Assembly: GCA_009731375.1 (NCBI GenBank)
Contig: BJOX01000376.1
Location: 362,689-426,688, forward strand
Direction of reading: 5' to 3'
DNA length: 64,000 nt
Origin: Paulinella micropora
Lineage: Eukaryota; Cercozoa; Imbricatea; Euglyphida
Part shown: positions 1 to 12,105 of the stretch, one piece after another
Position numbering within the stretch: position 1 is the first letter of the stretch
Layout: every line of letters starts with the position of its first letter
The notes under the pieces: generated by a model
Seen by the model: the letters and a program-made list of their open reading frames with translations, nothing else
Told to the model about the DNA's origin: nothing
Databases searched by the model: none
Program-made: the position numbers and the translations under genes

Positions 1-1163
1 ATGCTAGAGCCCCTCCGGGAGTTACAGAAAAGGGCAAGGAAGGTATGTTTCTCAAGATCACCAAAGCTCTGTATGGAGCCCCCCAGGCAGGCAAGAGATG
101 GTACGATCTTTTCGCTGAACTTCTAAGAGAACTAGGATTTGAGCCCTTGAAAGCCGACCCGTGCATGTTCATACAAAAGGGAGTACACGTGAGCAAGGCC
201 ATCATTGGCGTGTTCCACGTTGACGATCTTATCTTCGTAGCCCCCGATGAACGAGCTTACTCCAAATTTTGCGATAGCTTGGAGAAGCGATTCCCCATTA
301 AACGTCTAGGATTAGCCAGGGAGTTCAAAGGCATGGAGATAGAACAGCGAAAGGGAGAGATAATAGTACATCAGAGAACTTACGCTAGAAAGGTTATTAA
401 GTTCTTCGGGTACGCAGATAGCAAGCCAAGCGCTACCCCAGGTACCAAAGTCGACCCCGCGCCCATGCACGCCTCAGCTAGACTTAGGCAGTTCTCTATT
501 CCCCAGATAGTCGGAAGTTTGCTTTTTCTAGCCAAAATGACCAGACCGGATATCGACGAAGCTGTGAACGCCGCAAGCGTATTACAAACCGTTGACGCAG
601 GAGTAGCCTATGCACGCCTAGGCAAGTGCATCCGATACCTGAAAAACTTACGGGCTTTGCAATTCAAATCGGGCACAAGATCCGGATTGGTTGAACAAAT
701 TTCCGTATACCCGGATGCGGCGCATAATAAGGCATGCATTAAAACGGGAAAATCAAGAACCGGTTACGTTGTCTTAGTCGGCGGAAGCCCCGTTGCTTGG
801 CTATCCAAGAGGCAAACCAAAGTTGCGTTGTCGTCAAATGACGCGGAAATCATTGCGGCCAATGAAGCTCTTCGGGAGATGATGGCGGTTAAACATATTT
901 TGACTGAAATCGGTTTGGCGCAAAACAATCCCGTTGATGTCTTTGAGGACAATGCCCAGACAATTCTCGCAGCGCAACGAGGACTCTCGGGACCGCGGAC
1001 AAAACATCTACTCGTGGAAGAAATGAACGAACTTGAGAGTAGCGGAATTGTCAAGTTCCGGAAAGTAGATACCCGTGAACAAATCGCGGATGTATTAAGT
1101 AAGTACCTTCCAAAAGACCAAATGGATTACTTGCTGGATAAGTTTATGATAAGGATGGAATAA
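1..1163 (+). mobile_element. Copia (Ty1) polyprotein, C-terminal RT and RNase H, 5' cut by window edge
   Basis: The frame is open from base 3 and the first ATG is at 45, so the true start lies outside the window. Residues just before that ATG include the PPG typical of Copia RVT_2 domains, followed by KALYGAPQAGKRWY (usual form KALYGLKQAPRAWY). The catalytic box reads HVDDLIFV where YVDD is normal. The RNase H half shows SRTGYVVLVGGSPVAW, LSSNDAEIIAANEA, FEDNAQTILAA and RTKHLLVEEM, ending with QIADVLSKYLP, the standard Copia C-terminus. No frameshift is visible across about 385 codons, so this is a fairly young copy. It copies element RNA into DNA in virus-like particles. A matching 3' LTR could not be delimited. 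Confidence 0.95.
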
Positions 1164-3005
1164 AAGCGGTAACAGCGGTATTCATTATATCGGTTTGCGA
1201 ACTTAATCATTTGTCACGGAACGGGATTAGCGAAATCTCCCGCTCACGCACACATCTCACACATGTTATAGTGCAATGTAAGCCAAGCACTTAAGTGTAT
1301 GAATGTATTGATGATAATGATGTAAGTACCGGATAGGTCTTAGCCACTACATGAGCAGTTTGATAGACGGTCCTGAGCGCGTCTGCCGCGCACGACAGGA
1401 CAGGTTCAGGGGGAGCCAACGTGTTTCCATAAAAGGTTAAGTCCACGGTCACATATATTACATTTGACTAAACCTTTACATTATCCAGGCGGCTCTACCC
1501 GAAATTCATAATTCTGACAGTGAATTGCTTCCAGAAAAACGACATCAGGTATCGAAATTTATATCTAATCATCACTTTTGGTACAACATTTTCTCTGAAA
1601 ATCACTAACAAATTCTGAAGTCACAATTGCGCACGAACTTCACCTAATCATTACTATGCTAAGGTTAGTTGCATAATAAGTTGGACAGTACTAATTTGCA
1701 ATCAAATCTCAATTTCTTTGTAGTAATTTTGCGTTTCATGAAAGTTGCTTACATATCGTTATAAGACATATTCGATTTGTGTATCATTATGCGAAAGTTA
1801 TGAAGTTCATGCAAGTCGCTATGTCATTTCAATAGTAGTAGACCTGCAAGGCAGGCAGTGAGTATGACTCACTATCAGGTATGTTAGTTATCATTATGGA
1901 ACTATAATTAGCGAGTACGCACCTCTCAGCTATCATTTAATCATAAATTTTATTTGAAAATAAGCATAAATCGTAACGGCTGTTTTTCAAAATAATTCAT
2001 GAAAAAGTTGATAAGTCAGATAGGTGGCATACAATAAATGTAGCAATTAGGCGCAGCAGAACGAGCGGCAACTGCGGCCGATGTTACGGAGGCTCGCTGA
2101 AGCATTGGACTCGCACGACCCCCCCTTAGCTTCCTTTATGCCTTCACCGCGCTGATGAAAGAGCGTTCATCGACCACCCGATGGCCAACGCGACGAATGA
2201 CTATTGCCGACGGCTACAGACGAACTTAATCATCGCACGAACATTGCCCCGACAGATCGCACCTATGGCGACGAACGACGCGACGACTGCCTCGTGACCC
2301 GAGTCTCAATGTTGCGAGATGTAACTCGAAGAATTGCGCCCACTTGCGGCAATTTTGCGAAGTTGAAGGCGTATTGACTAATTAATAGCCCGTACTTCAA
2401 TCAATGCGCTAATCGAACGTGGTGACAGCGCTGTACTAAATGCACACACGAAACTAACGATCGAAGGCGATTATACAGACCTCAGGGGGGGGTCACGTCA
2501 AATTTTCTTAATCGCAGTCACGTAATGTTACTGTTCAGTTACACTTCGTTCTGCGCGACAAATTTCTATATTTACTCGTAATATTAGTGCAGTTGTTACA
2601 ATCATTAAGCTTTATCACTAATGCACGTAAATATCGAATTAAGGGGGAGCGTTGCATCCGCTTTCATTTTGTAATGAGATATTAACGTTTCTCCATTTTA
2701 CTTATATCAGAATGGTCCGACAGTACTTACCTTTTATTAACTACGATTACCATTTTACTATTTATGGATAATCAATGACGTAGGAATTATTTCCAGAAAG
2801 TTAACAGTCATCCATTACGTCGACCATAATCTAATAGTAGTGACGTGTCACGTCGATAGCGTAAAGTGTATATTGATTGTATATTCAGTAAAGTTCGGTT
2901 CGTATTGGTGGGAAGTACCGAAGGGATTAAATACTCACCGGTAATCAATCTGCCGGAATTACTGTTCTCACGAACTATCCGTTAATTGATTAGTAGGTTA
3001 TCAGT
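1164..3005. other. Non-coding AT-rich stretch, probably Copia 3' region and LTR
   Basis: No credible coding sequence is seen. Purine runs resembling polypurine tracts (GGGGGAG) occur near 1411 and 2643, the second preceded by AATTAA. A 3' LTR could start after either one. With only one end of the element in the window, the LTR cannot be confirmed. Confidence 0.4.
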
Positions 3006-3060
3006 GTTACCGGATTCATCTCAGTGACACGCCTCTGCATCGCAATTCGTTCTCGGTCAT

Positions 3061-3684
3061 CAAGTTCAGACTTAAGTTTATTCGGTTCAATACGGGTTTT
3101 ATCGCACCACCACCGAGCACAAGTTCTGCGGAGCAGAACATCGCGGAGACGGCACCAACAGATGTAGCACCACCACCAGAAGACATGCTTGCAACGGGCT
3201 TGCAAGGAGAGGGGCGGGGGCTAATGACTAATGAAATAGATGAAATAATGAAAAATATGGATGGTATCTCGGAGCAATAGCGAGCGATGAAATCTACAAG
3301 TTGAAGCCCGGAAGCAGAAAGCGATACGGATTTATTATGAATACCGACCCTAGCAACGAAAAAGGACAGCACTGGATGGCTGTATGGATAAGTCTAGATA
3401 AAGACAGGTCAGTTGAAGTGTATGACCCTTTAGCACTTTATGAGCCTACGGAAGACTTTCAACAACAAATGAAACAACTAATAGATAAAAGCCACCCCGA
3501 TAGTTATTTATTAATGAAAGGTTAATCAAGTAAAAGAGCAGAGTGATACGAGTGATACCTGCGGATGGTTTGCTATGCGTTTTTTAATGGAACGGGCGAA
3601 AGGAGTGCGATTTAAATTCGCCAGTGGTGAAACAGACTTAAAAGAAGAAGGAAAAATTAAAAGCGCAGAATGGGTATGGCTTTG
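3061..3684 (+). pseudogene. Adenain-like cysteine protease of a polinton-like virus, frameshifted
   Basis: Capsid-maturation protease of the adenovirus/polinton C5 type. The N-terminal stretch contains LMTNEIDEIMKNM, followed after a shift near 3270 by SDEIYKLKP, FIMNTDPS and GQHWMAVWI, which holds the catalytic His. YDPLA follows, and after a second shift near 3518 come EQSDTSDTCGWFAMRFL, with the Gln and nucleophile Cys, and a TGA at 3682. Spacing of His, acidic residue, Gln and Cys fits the family. It lies directly upstream of penton and major capsid genes on the same strand, the usual PLV morphogenesis cluster. Two frameshifts mean it is broken as assembled; either decay or sequencing error could explain this. 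Confidence 0.85.
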
Positions 3685-3722
3685 ACACATTCATTCAAAA
3701 AATATTATTCGCATAATATACA

Positions 3723-4536
3723 ATGGACTACAAGGGAGGAAGAAGTTCGGGTATTTATTTCATAAATAGTAAAAATAGGATAACTGGCACAGACAGCGAC
3801 TTTACACACGAAGTCAATATGAAGGGACTAGACAATCCCACACATTGTAAAATTCTTCATATTCATGTGCCGAAGTCGTATTACTCTGTGGCTTCACCAT
3901 ATAATAATTTTACATTATCCGAAGACTGATATGAGGCTTTTAATTACGATACCTGAGGGCAACTACACAATGAACAACTTAAAAAATAAACTGGCAGAGG
4001 TGCTAACCGCAGACAGCCCAAATAATTATACGTATGTGGTATCCAGTAATAATACCAACATAGACCCAGAAGATGGAAAATTAACATTCAATGTGTCAGA
4101 GAATAAAGGAATTCAACCGCGGTTTATATTTGATGGTGATACCCGTATTCACGAGGTTATGGGGTTTGATAGAAACTCAACATATTTCTTCGCTAATGAT
4201 TTTATTAAATCACCAAATGTTATTATTTTAACTGGTGAAAAAACTCTGTATCTTCAATCGGACTTAGTTGGCGAAGGAGATAATCACGTGCTACAAGAAA
4301 TATACACTGCCAACGAAATTCCTTTTGGGTCTGTTATCTATGATGGAAGCGGGTCTGAGTATGGTAAAACATTATCAGCAAGTTCAAACAACGTATTTAG
4401 ATTTTACTTGACGGACGAAAACGACCAAGCAATAAATCTTAATGGTTTGGGTATAGTTATGACATTACTGGTTTATCGTGAAACTAATTATTTTAGTTTA
4501 TTTAATTCATTCTTTAATCTGCTCAAATCAAAGTGA
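3723..4536 (+). pseudogene. Penton (minor capsid) protein of a polinton-like virus, one frameshift
   Basis: Starts at ATG 3723, 39 bp after the protease stop. The first frame carries SSGIYFINSKNRITGTDSDF and HVPKSYYSV. After a shift near 3925 the second frame continues with ITIPEGNYTMNNLKN, EVMGFDRNSTYFF and QEIYTANEIPFGSVIY, then stops at 4534. The order of a short N-terminal strand, the Y-x-V surface segment and the PEGNYT motif is that of single-jelly-roll penton proteins of PLVs and virophages. About 270 residues in total, normal for the family. It would form the pentameric capsid vertex. Broken as assembled. Confidence 0.75.
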
Positions 4537-4615
4537 ATTATTTTTAGAATTATTTTTTTTCCTATAAATATATTCTGGTGAATTAATCAACTTACACCAC
4601 TTCAAAAAAAGAAAA

Positions 4616-6178
4616 ATGCCTGTCCAATACGGAGGAGAACTAGTCCATCAGACTAAGGAACTGCTAACTGGTAAGTATGAATTGAACAAACTTACCAGCC
4701 GTGAAGGCTCGCAGGATGTTAATCTTACAACTGCTGGGGGTATGGAAAGCACCTTTGAAATTCCTACTAGACCTTTGAACCTTGCGAGGTCTGTATAGCG
4801 ATTTACCTATAATCCTGCCACTGCTGGCGGTGGTAATTACAATCGTATTTATGCTGACTGCCTGTCTATGATTAGAATTATTGAACTGCGAAGCCGAAGC
4901 GGGCAGTATTTGTGTAGTCTTCAACACGTGGGCAATTACACTAAAATGATTTGGAAACCCGAAATTAAATATGAAAATTTATGGCCCTTGAAAACCACGG
5001 GGAGTATGATGAAAAGACTTTAGGCAAGACTGGCTCTGGTGCTATGCTTCAAAAGTGTAATGCTGACAACAAGAGCGGGATTACGATGATTGGTCGTGTA
5101 ATGAGTAATTTTGCTGATGCGACTGATGCAGGAGATGATACAAAATATCCAACAACTGAAGTCGCAAGCAAACACCGTCGCACATATTAGAACCGCTTTA
5201 ACTGCTGTTGTTCAAAATGTGCAAAATTTCGTAACTCAACCTACTACCGATGCTCAACGACATTTAAGCAACCTCAATAGTTTTAACGGGACTGGTGGCG
5301 ATTATGTGAATGTTGCTACTGATGAAGCAAAGTATGTTATATGTGCTAGTGCTGTTGGAGCCAATCCTATCATTAGTGTAAATTTTCCTTTGGGTATGCT
5401 GTTTGGAACCATTTTTGAACTGGATAAAAACTATATCGGATTTAATGAAATTCTGGATATGCGAATTGTTTGGGAGAGCACTGAGAGAACAAGTTTTTAT
5501 GGAACTAGTGCAACTTCTATTGCTACTGGTGCTGCTGCCACTACTGCTTGCGCTACTATTAAACGATTGAATTGATTCCTTGCCGTTAAAACTGGCCCGA
5601 ATGTTATCTTGAGTGTTCAACAAAAGATTGCGGTTGAAGGTTTTCCATGTAAAATCGAGTATCCTATTTCTTGGAAGCATAGTTTGTCATCTGGAAACCA
5701 GAACTTTGTTATTAAAATGAATAGAAGCCAAAGTGAGAGAATTCGTCGTATCTACACATCTGTCTTTAATAACGATGAAAACGCGAATACTTCTTTTGAT
5801 AATGACAACAGAACTGATGGACAGGCTACACCCGCAGGAAAGAAAGTTAAAACCTATTACACCACTCTTGACGGCTCACGACTTCAACAATTCAATGTCG
5901 ATACCATTAAGAATGAAGACTATATGATTTTGAAGGATAAGTTGAAGGGAAGTGCTATCCTAAACAGCGATGCGTATCATTACAACTGGTTTCACGTGGA
6001 TACTTGGGACCATATCCGCCCGCTGTGTGATATTAAGGATACTAGTGGTCTAAGTCTTGACACCGAGAGACGATATGAATTTGTAGCGACTACTCCTACC
6101 CAAATCCAAAATCATTACACTTATGCCATTCTTCAGCGAAGCGTGCTTGTAAAGGGAATTGAAATTTTGATGTCGTAA
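4616..6178 (+). pseudogene. Double-jelly-roll major capsid protein of a polinton-like virus, three breaks
   Basis: Major capsid protein spread over several frames: ATG 4616 with MPVQYGGELVHQTKELLTGK, an in-frame TAG at 4796, continuation through RIYADCLSMIRIIELRS and a frameshift near 5150. The next frame has IISVNFPLGMLFGTIFELD, then a second shift near 5575, then a final frame with KIEYPISWKHSLSSGNQNF, DAYHYNWFHVDTW and the C-terminal HYTYAILQRSVLVKGIEI. About 520 codons altogether, the expected size for PLV capsid proteins. Assignment rests on position after protease and penton and on the C-terminal pattern. As assembled it cannot make a capsid. Confidence 0.8.
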
Positions 6179-6179
6179 G

Positions 6180-6266
6180 TGCTTTTTTAAAAACCACTTA
6201 CTAACTCAAAAAAAGAATAAAATATTAGTTTTGAAAATAAAAATATTTTTTGTTTTTATATAAGAC
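6180..6266 (+). promoter_or_regulatory. AT-rich spacer, likely PLV promoter region
   Basis: An 87-bp, A/T-dominated gap between the capsid stop and the next PLV ATG, with TATATAA (6257-6263) just upstream of ATG 6267. A similar AT-rich gap holding ATAAATATATTC precedes the capsid ATG (4537-4615). These are plausible late promoters, inferred only from position and composition. Confidence 0.35.
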
Positions 6267-6455
6267 ATGTCTCACCAGAGAAATTTAATCGCACAAGATG
6301 AAGCCAATAATTTTGTTGATGTTAAGTGCGAAACCAATGGAGTAATTAAAACAAGTTTAATCGCAGAAAATCCTGACGGAGAATTTATAAATGTCAAAGT
6401 TGGATATGATGGTGATATTGAAACAAATAATTCAAAAACCGCTTTTGGCGAAGCA
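6267..6455 (+). pseudogene. 5' end of a fourth PLV gene, truncated by the GC-rich island
   Basis: ATG 6267 opens a frame with NNFVDVKCETNGVIKTSL, DGEFINVKV and TAFGEAVV. This resembles short repeated beta-strand segments at the start of virion or fibre proteins in PLV and phage-like genomes, though no function can be assigned. At about 6450 base composition changes abruptly from AT-rich to very GC-rich and the frame continues only as meaningless arginine-rich sequence. The gene is therefore cut by the junction. Confidence 0.6.
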
Positions 6456-9400
6456 GTAGTAGGCGCTCGCGTCGTACAGCGGCAGCTGGAGCGTGGCGGC
6501 CAGCAGCTGCGGGTCGAAGCCGATCTCGCGCGTCGCGTCCGTCTCGTCCACCAGCCAGCGCCGGCGGTAGCCGGCCAGCACCCCCGGGTCGTTGCCGTAC
6601 GTGGCCGTGGGCCCCGTCGCGTTGCTCGTGTTGGCGAGCGCGCACGTGACGACGGGCGGCACCACGTCCAGCGCCGTCACGAGCCAGGTGCAGCCGGGGT
6701 CCGTGAAGTTCAGGTCGCCCACCGCGCGCACCGTGACGCTCGTGGTCCGCGCCGCCAAGAAGTGGGCCCCCGCCAGGCTGGTCTGGTTCAGCCACAACGC
6801 CGTGGGCACGCCCGTGGACACGAGCCGCAGGTCGGCGAACGTGGTGCCGGGGTTGAGCTGCACGCGCCCCGGCAGCGTCCAGGCCGCCGGCGCCCAGCTG
6901 CAGGCGCTGGCGCTGTTGTTGGTGACAATGGTGCTCGTGTCCAGGCACTGCAGCAGGTTGCCGGCGGCCGACGCCGGCACGCCCAGCACCACCACGCCCG
7001 TGCGGCACACCGTAAAGGTCCAGCACGACGTGGCCGGGTCGTAGGTGGTCTCGCCGCCCGCGCAGTACGCGTACGTCTGCGCCAGCGTGCTGTTGTCGGC
7101 CGCCAGCGCAAAGGCCGCCAGCTGCTGGCTGGCGTTCTGGAAGTCGCAGGCGCACACGCGCAGCTGCAACCACCGTGCGGGGTCGGCCACGTCCTGCACC
7201 ACGTTCGTCGTCAGGTACCACTCGAACACGAGCTGCTCGTCGGGGAACAGCAGCGCCCGCTGCACCTGCGTGGCGTTGAAGCGCACGTAGGGCGAGCTGC
7301 TGGTGTTGCGCTCCCAGTGGCGGTAGCTCACGTGCCGCGTGCCGAGCCCGGTGGGCACCACGTAGAAGTCGGTATACGCGGGGCCCCGCACGGCCGTGAA
7401 GTCGGGCTTGAGCGCGTCCACCGTCCACGCCGTGCCGGGCGAGCCCGGCAGCGACAGGGTGACGGCGCCCGACGTGCACTGCGTCCCCTGCAGCTGGCTG
7501 GTGTCGAGCGTGCACGTGGCGCCCGCCGCGCAGGCCCGCAGGCAGCCGCCCTGCGGGTCGGGCACGTAGCCGGCGCCGCACGTGCAGTCGGACGCGCAGC
7601 CGGAGCTCTCGGGGTGCGGGTTCAGCTCGCAGGCCTCGGCGGGGCCGTGCGCCCCGTAAAAGTCCAGCAGGCCGTCACCGCAGTAGCCGGACAGCGTGAC
7701 GACGGTCTCGCACGTGGCCGACACGGGCGAGTACGGGCTGTTGTCCGAGCCCGTCGAGNNNNNNNNNNTGTCGAGTACAGCATGAAGGGCGAGTCGGCAA
7801 AGCTCAGCCACGCGATGGCGGCCGGGTCGGGCGCGTAGCTCGTGTCGTTGTAGGCGCAGTTGTCGGTCGGGGGCGCAAAGCAGCCCGCGAAGCCCGCCAC
7901 GGTGCGCAGCTGCACCGTGCAGGCCGGCTGGCAGTGCACGACGGGCGGCTCGCGGTCCTGGGCGTAGTAGCTGACGAGGCAGCTGGCGTTGTGGCCCGCC
8001 TGGTCCGTGGCGACGGCCACGCACTGCACGGCCAGCGACAGGGCGCCGCCGCCGCTGCCCACCCCCAGGCCGAGCTGCGCCAGGCGGCGGCGGGCCTCCC
8101 CGTCGCCGGTGCAGTCGACCACGACCTGCACGGGGCCCTGCACGTCCGAGCTGGTGTAGTTGACGCCGAAGCCGTCGGCCGTAGTCGGCTGCACGCCGCA
8201 CAGGCAGGGGTCCATGCCCACCAGGTAGCTGGAGCTGGCGTTGCCGTTCGGCACGGGGCCCAGGTGGCCGTTGGCGCTACAGCTCAGCGACGGCGCCTGG
8301 ATGTCGTTCACGAACAGGCGGCGTGTGCACACCGCCCAGTTGCCGGACGGGTCCACGGCCGTGTACGTCACGTTGTGCTCGCCGTACGACAGCCACTGGC
8401 CGAAGCCGTGGCTCGGCGACACGCTGAGGTACTCGCGCGGGCCCGCCGTCACCAGGTCGGCGTTGAGCACCGAGTTGTCGCGCACGCGCCGCAGCCCAAA
8501 GTCCGGCCACAGCTCGTCGCTGCCCGTGTGGAGCCAGAACTGCGCCGAGCCGACGGGGATGCTGACCTCGGTCCGCGCGCCGCCCTGCCACCGCCCGTCC
8601 GTGCAGTCCAGGAACACGGGCGGCGTCACGTCCACCACCGTCAGCGCCAGCACCAGCTGCTGCGGCACGGGCGCCGACAGCGTGGGCGTGGGCGGCCGCG
8701 CGTTCAGGTTGTACTGCCAGAAGCCCGCGTCCGACACCGTGAGCGTCACGTACGTCACGCCCGGGTACAGGTACAGCCAGTCGGTGGCGCGGCCCGCCAG
8801 CGCGCGCGTGTACGTGGTGGTGCCGTTCACGAGGGTCTGGTTCGGCACGCCGGCGTTGGCCGTGTAGAAGCCCTCGTACGCGTCCAGGCACTGGTACTGC
8901 AGCGCGCCGCCCTGCTGCAGCCGGCGCCGCTGCAGCCACGACAGCCCGGGGTCCGGCGGCGACGCGGGCCCCGCCAGCTCGCCGGCCGACACGCCGTCCG
9001 CGAACTCGGCCGTGGCCGTGTTGGCCGGCACGACCGTGGTCGTGGCCGGCGGCGGCGCGCTGCCGTGCACGGGCTCGGCGTCCAGCACAAACTCGGCCCC
9101 GCCCGTGTACGTGGCCGTGGCCGCCAGCCCGCAGAAGGTGCCCGTGTACGTGGACGTCCACTCGAACGTGTACAGCAGCGCCTCGTGGTCCTCGACGGCG
9201 TAGTCGGCCCACAGCCACAAGTCCTGCGGCCGCACCACGAGGGAGCGGCGCAGCGCGGCCTCCTCGTGCGTGGCCAGCAGCTTGCCCCCGTCCCAAAAGT
9301 CCGGCGGCAGCTCGTACCGCACCTGGGCCTCGCCCGCCGTCAGCACCGGCTGCGGGTCGCGCACCTCGTAGTCCACGAGGCACGCGGCCACGTTGCCGTG

Positions 9401-11650
9401 GTCGTCGTAGGCCGCGTAGCCCACGCGCAGCGACCAGCCGTACGGCAGCGGCCGGAGCGAGCCGAAGCCCGCGTTCGCCTCGAACAGCGCGCGCAGGCGC
9501 AGCGAGCCGGCCTCCGCCGCCGCCAGGTCCCGCGCCGCCAGCGCGTAGCCCAGGTCGCAACCCCACAGCCAAACCCAGTAGCCCCAGGCCGCGTACCCGG
9601 CGCCCGCGGGCGCGACGCAGAAGGTCGCGTTGCCGTGCTCGGTCGGGTAGCAGCCGGCCGACACGGAGCCGAGGTGGTCGGAGCGCAGCTCGTCCGGCGC
9701 CGTGCCGTTGCAGCCTGCGGGGCCCCTGATCGTCACCACCGTCGCGCCGTAGCTCTGTGACCCGTTCACCTCCGGCACCACCTGGTACCAGTGGCCGGCG
9801 TACACCGGCAGCTGCACGCACGTCACCCCGGGCGTGGACACGGAGTCGCCCGCCAGCCACTCCTCCGCCGACCCCGGGCAGCCGCCGCGGCCGGGCTGCG
9901 TGCGCTGCACCACGCGCAGGAAGTCGTGCGCCGTCGCGGCCTCGGCCGACGCGTACCGCAGCTGCGCCGACGTGAGCGGCGTCGTGTAGCCGCTGGTGCC
10001 CAGCACCGCCTCGGGCTCCAGCACCAGCCACGAGTCGAGGCGCGTCCCGGGGTAGGAGGCCTGGGTCACGCCGTGCCGGTACAACACGTCGGCCGCCACC
10101 TCGTCCCCGCGGTAGGCCCGGCCCGGCCCCCCCGCGCAGTCGAGCGCCGGTGGCACGTTGTCGACGCTCACGCTGAAGTTGCACCACGCCACGTTGCCCG
10201 CCTCGTCCGTCACGTCGGCCGCCACCGCGTACACCCCGTCCGGCAGCCAGGGCCGCACGGCGTCGCCGCCGCCGAAGGCGGACGTGAAGTTATGCAGCAG
10301 CGGCGCAAACTGCGCCGCGTACGAATAGCGGGCGCAGTGCGTGCTGCCGTTGTCGACGTTGTCGTAGGTGTGCGCGCACAGGTCGTCGGAGAAGGACTGC
10401 AGCAGCCGCAGGTTGTTGTCCTCGAAGCCGTCGGCGGCCCACTGCGCCCGCAGCACGGCGCTCAGGTTGCCGCCGGCCTGCAGCACGGGGTCCAGGTACG
10501 GCTCCGAGTTCTGGCCGCGGACGTGCAGCGTGCGGCCCCCCTGGCACAGCGGGTGCGCGGCCAGGTCCGGCGGCGAGCTGTCCACGATGCGCACCCAGAA
10601 GCTGCAGTTGGCCACGTTGCCCGCGATGTCGTGCACCAGGTACTCGACGCGCCACGCGCCCTTGGCGCCGAACACGTAGCTCGCGATCGCGTGGTCGTAC
10701 ACGAAGCTCGCGTTGCCCGGCACGCCCAGCAGGACCTCCTGGCGCGGGCCGGCGGGCGGCGTGATGGCCCGGTACACCTGCGTCACCTGGTACAGCTCCG
10801 GCGACAGCGGCGACGTGCAGTCGCACCACGACGGCACCGTGTAGCCAGGGGGGCCGTACGGGCCCCCGAGCATCGCCCGCGACAGGCGCGCCGCGTGGTC
10901 GCGCAGGTCGATCACCAGGTCCGTGTGCGGGCAGTTGCGGCTAACGGGCGCCGCCGTGTCCGTGCCACAGTGCGCGTCGGCGTGCACCACGCCCGTGCAC
11001 ACCCCCGGCACGCCGTGGGGGTCCACCGTGCTGCAGTTGCAGAAGTTCACGCCCCGGCCGCCCGTCGCGACCTGCAGCAGGCCGCGCCGGCGCTGCTGCA
11101 CCAGCACGCACTCGAAACCGTAGCACTGCGACGTCAGGTAACAGTCGTTGGTGTTGTTGATGAGCGCCGTGGTCGTGAAATTCAGCACGACCGTGGTCGC
11201 GAAGCGCGCCGTGAAGCTGAGCGGGAACTGGAAGGTCTGGGTAAAGTCCAGGCCGAACCAGTTCACCACGTGCGAGGCATTGGCCTGCACCGTGCCCGAC
11301 AGCCGCACCCGGTCCCGCCCCTCATCGACGACCGTGAAGGCGCAGTCGCTCGTGTAGTGCAGGAACACCAGGTTGCGGTCCCAGCAGTCGTCGCCGCTGC
11401 GCCCGTGCGCGGCGTGCGGCAGTTCCCCCGGCCCGCAGTGCGCGGGGGCCCGGAACAAGGGCGAGCCGGCGCCGGTAAAGGAGGCCGGCGTCTCAATGTT
11501 GAGCGTGATGGCGGGCGAGCCCCCGTAGGAGCCGAGCCCCGAATCCGCCAGCAGGATCCGGGCCTTCCAGTTGAGGACCGTGCCGTTCTCCAGGGCGCAG
11601 GCCGACCGGGCCGGCGCCGCCAGCAGCGCCCAGACGAGCGCGCTGAGCAT
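6455..11650 (-). CDS. Giant HYR-repeat secreted glycoprotein, C-terminus missing
   Basis: Start at ATG 11650 because it opens a clear signal peptide (MLSALVWALLAAPARSACA). More than 1,700 residues follow to the island edge. Hyalin-repeat (HYR) signatures recur: HDIAGNVANCSFWVRIVDSS, TDEAGNVAWCNFSVSVD, DPSGNWAVCTRRLFVND and TDQAGHNASCLVSYYAQD, each with the D-x-x-G-N...C...P pattern. Near 7600-7720 a cysteine-rich CGDGLLD...GC...C.CGAGY segment resembles DUF4215-type repeats. N-x-S/T sequons are numerous. HYR domains are beta-sandwich adhesion modules, so this is likely an envelope or secreted adhesion protein. A 10-N gap at 7759-7768 changes the apparent frame; reading resumes as the same protein. 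A host gene is the alternative. Confidence 0.75.
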
Positions 11651-12105
11651 GGTCGAGGCTGGCGACTGACTTTTTNNNNNNNNNNNNNNNNNNNNNNNNN
11701 NNNNNNNNNNNNNNNNNNNNNNNNNNNNNNNNNNNNNNNNNNNNNNNNNNNNNNNNNNNNNNNNNNNNNNNNNNNNNNNNNNNNNNNNNNNNNNNNNNNN
11801 NNNNNNNNNNNNNNNNNNNNNNNNNNNNNNNNNNNNNNNNNNNNNNNNNNNNNNNNNNNNNNNNNNNNNNNNNNNNNNNNNNNNNNNNNNNNNNNNNNNN
11901 NNNNNNNNNNNNNNNNNNNNNNNNNNNNNNNNNNNNNNNNNNNNNNNNNNNNNNNNNNNNNNNNNNNNNNNNNNNNNNNNNNNNNNNNNNNNNNNNNNNN
12001 NNNNNNNNNNNNNNNAAGGGGGGTCCAGAGAGGGGAAGGGCGGGGAGAGGGGGAAGGGGGAGGGGAAAAAACCGCTCCTCGGGCGTCGTGCCAGGCCCGC
12101 CGCCG
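11651..12105. other. Intergenic region with 340-bp assembly gap
   Basis: N at 11676-12015, followed by a purine-rich G/A stretch to about 12070. Nothing else visible between the glycoprotein start and the kinase end. Confidence 0.9.

Noticed and set aside
6267-7838. A 523-codon plus-strand frame running from the PLV gene into the GC island
   Set aside because: Only the first 60 or so codons resemble protein; the rest is Arg/Ala/Gly-rich antisense of the HYR glycoprotein.
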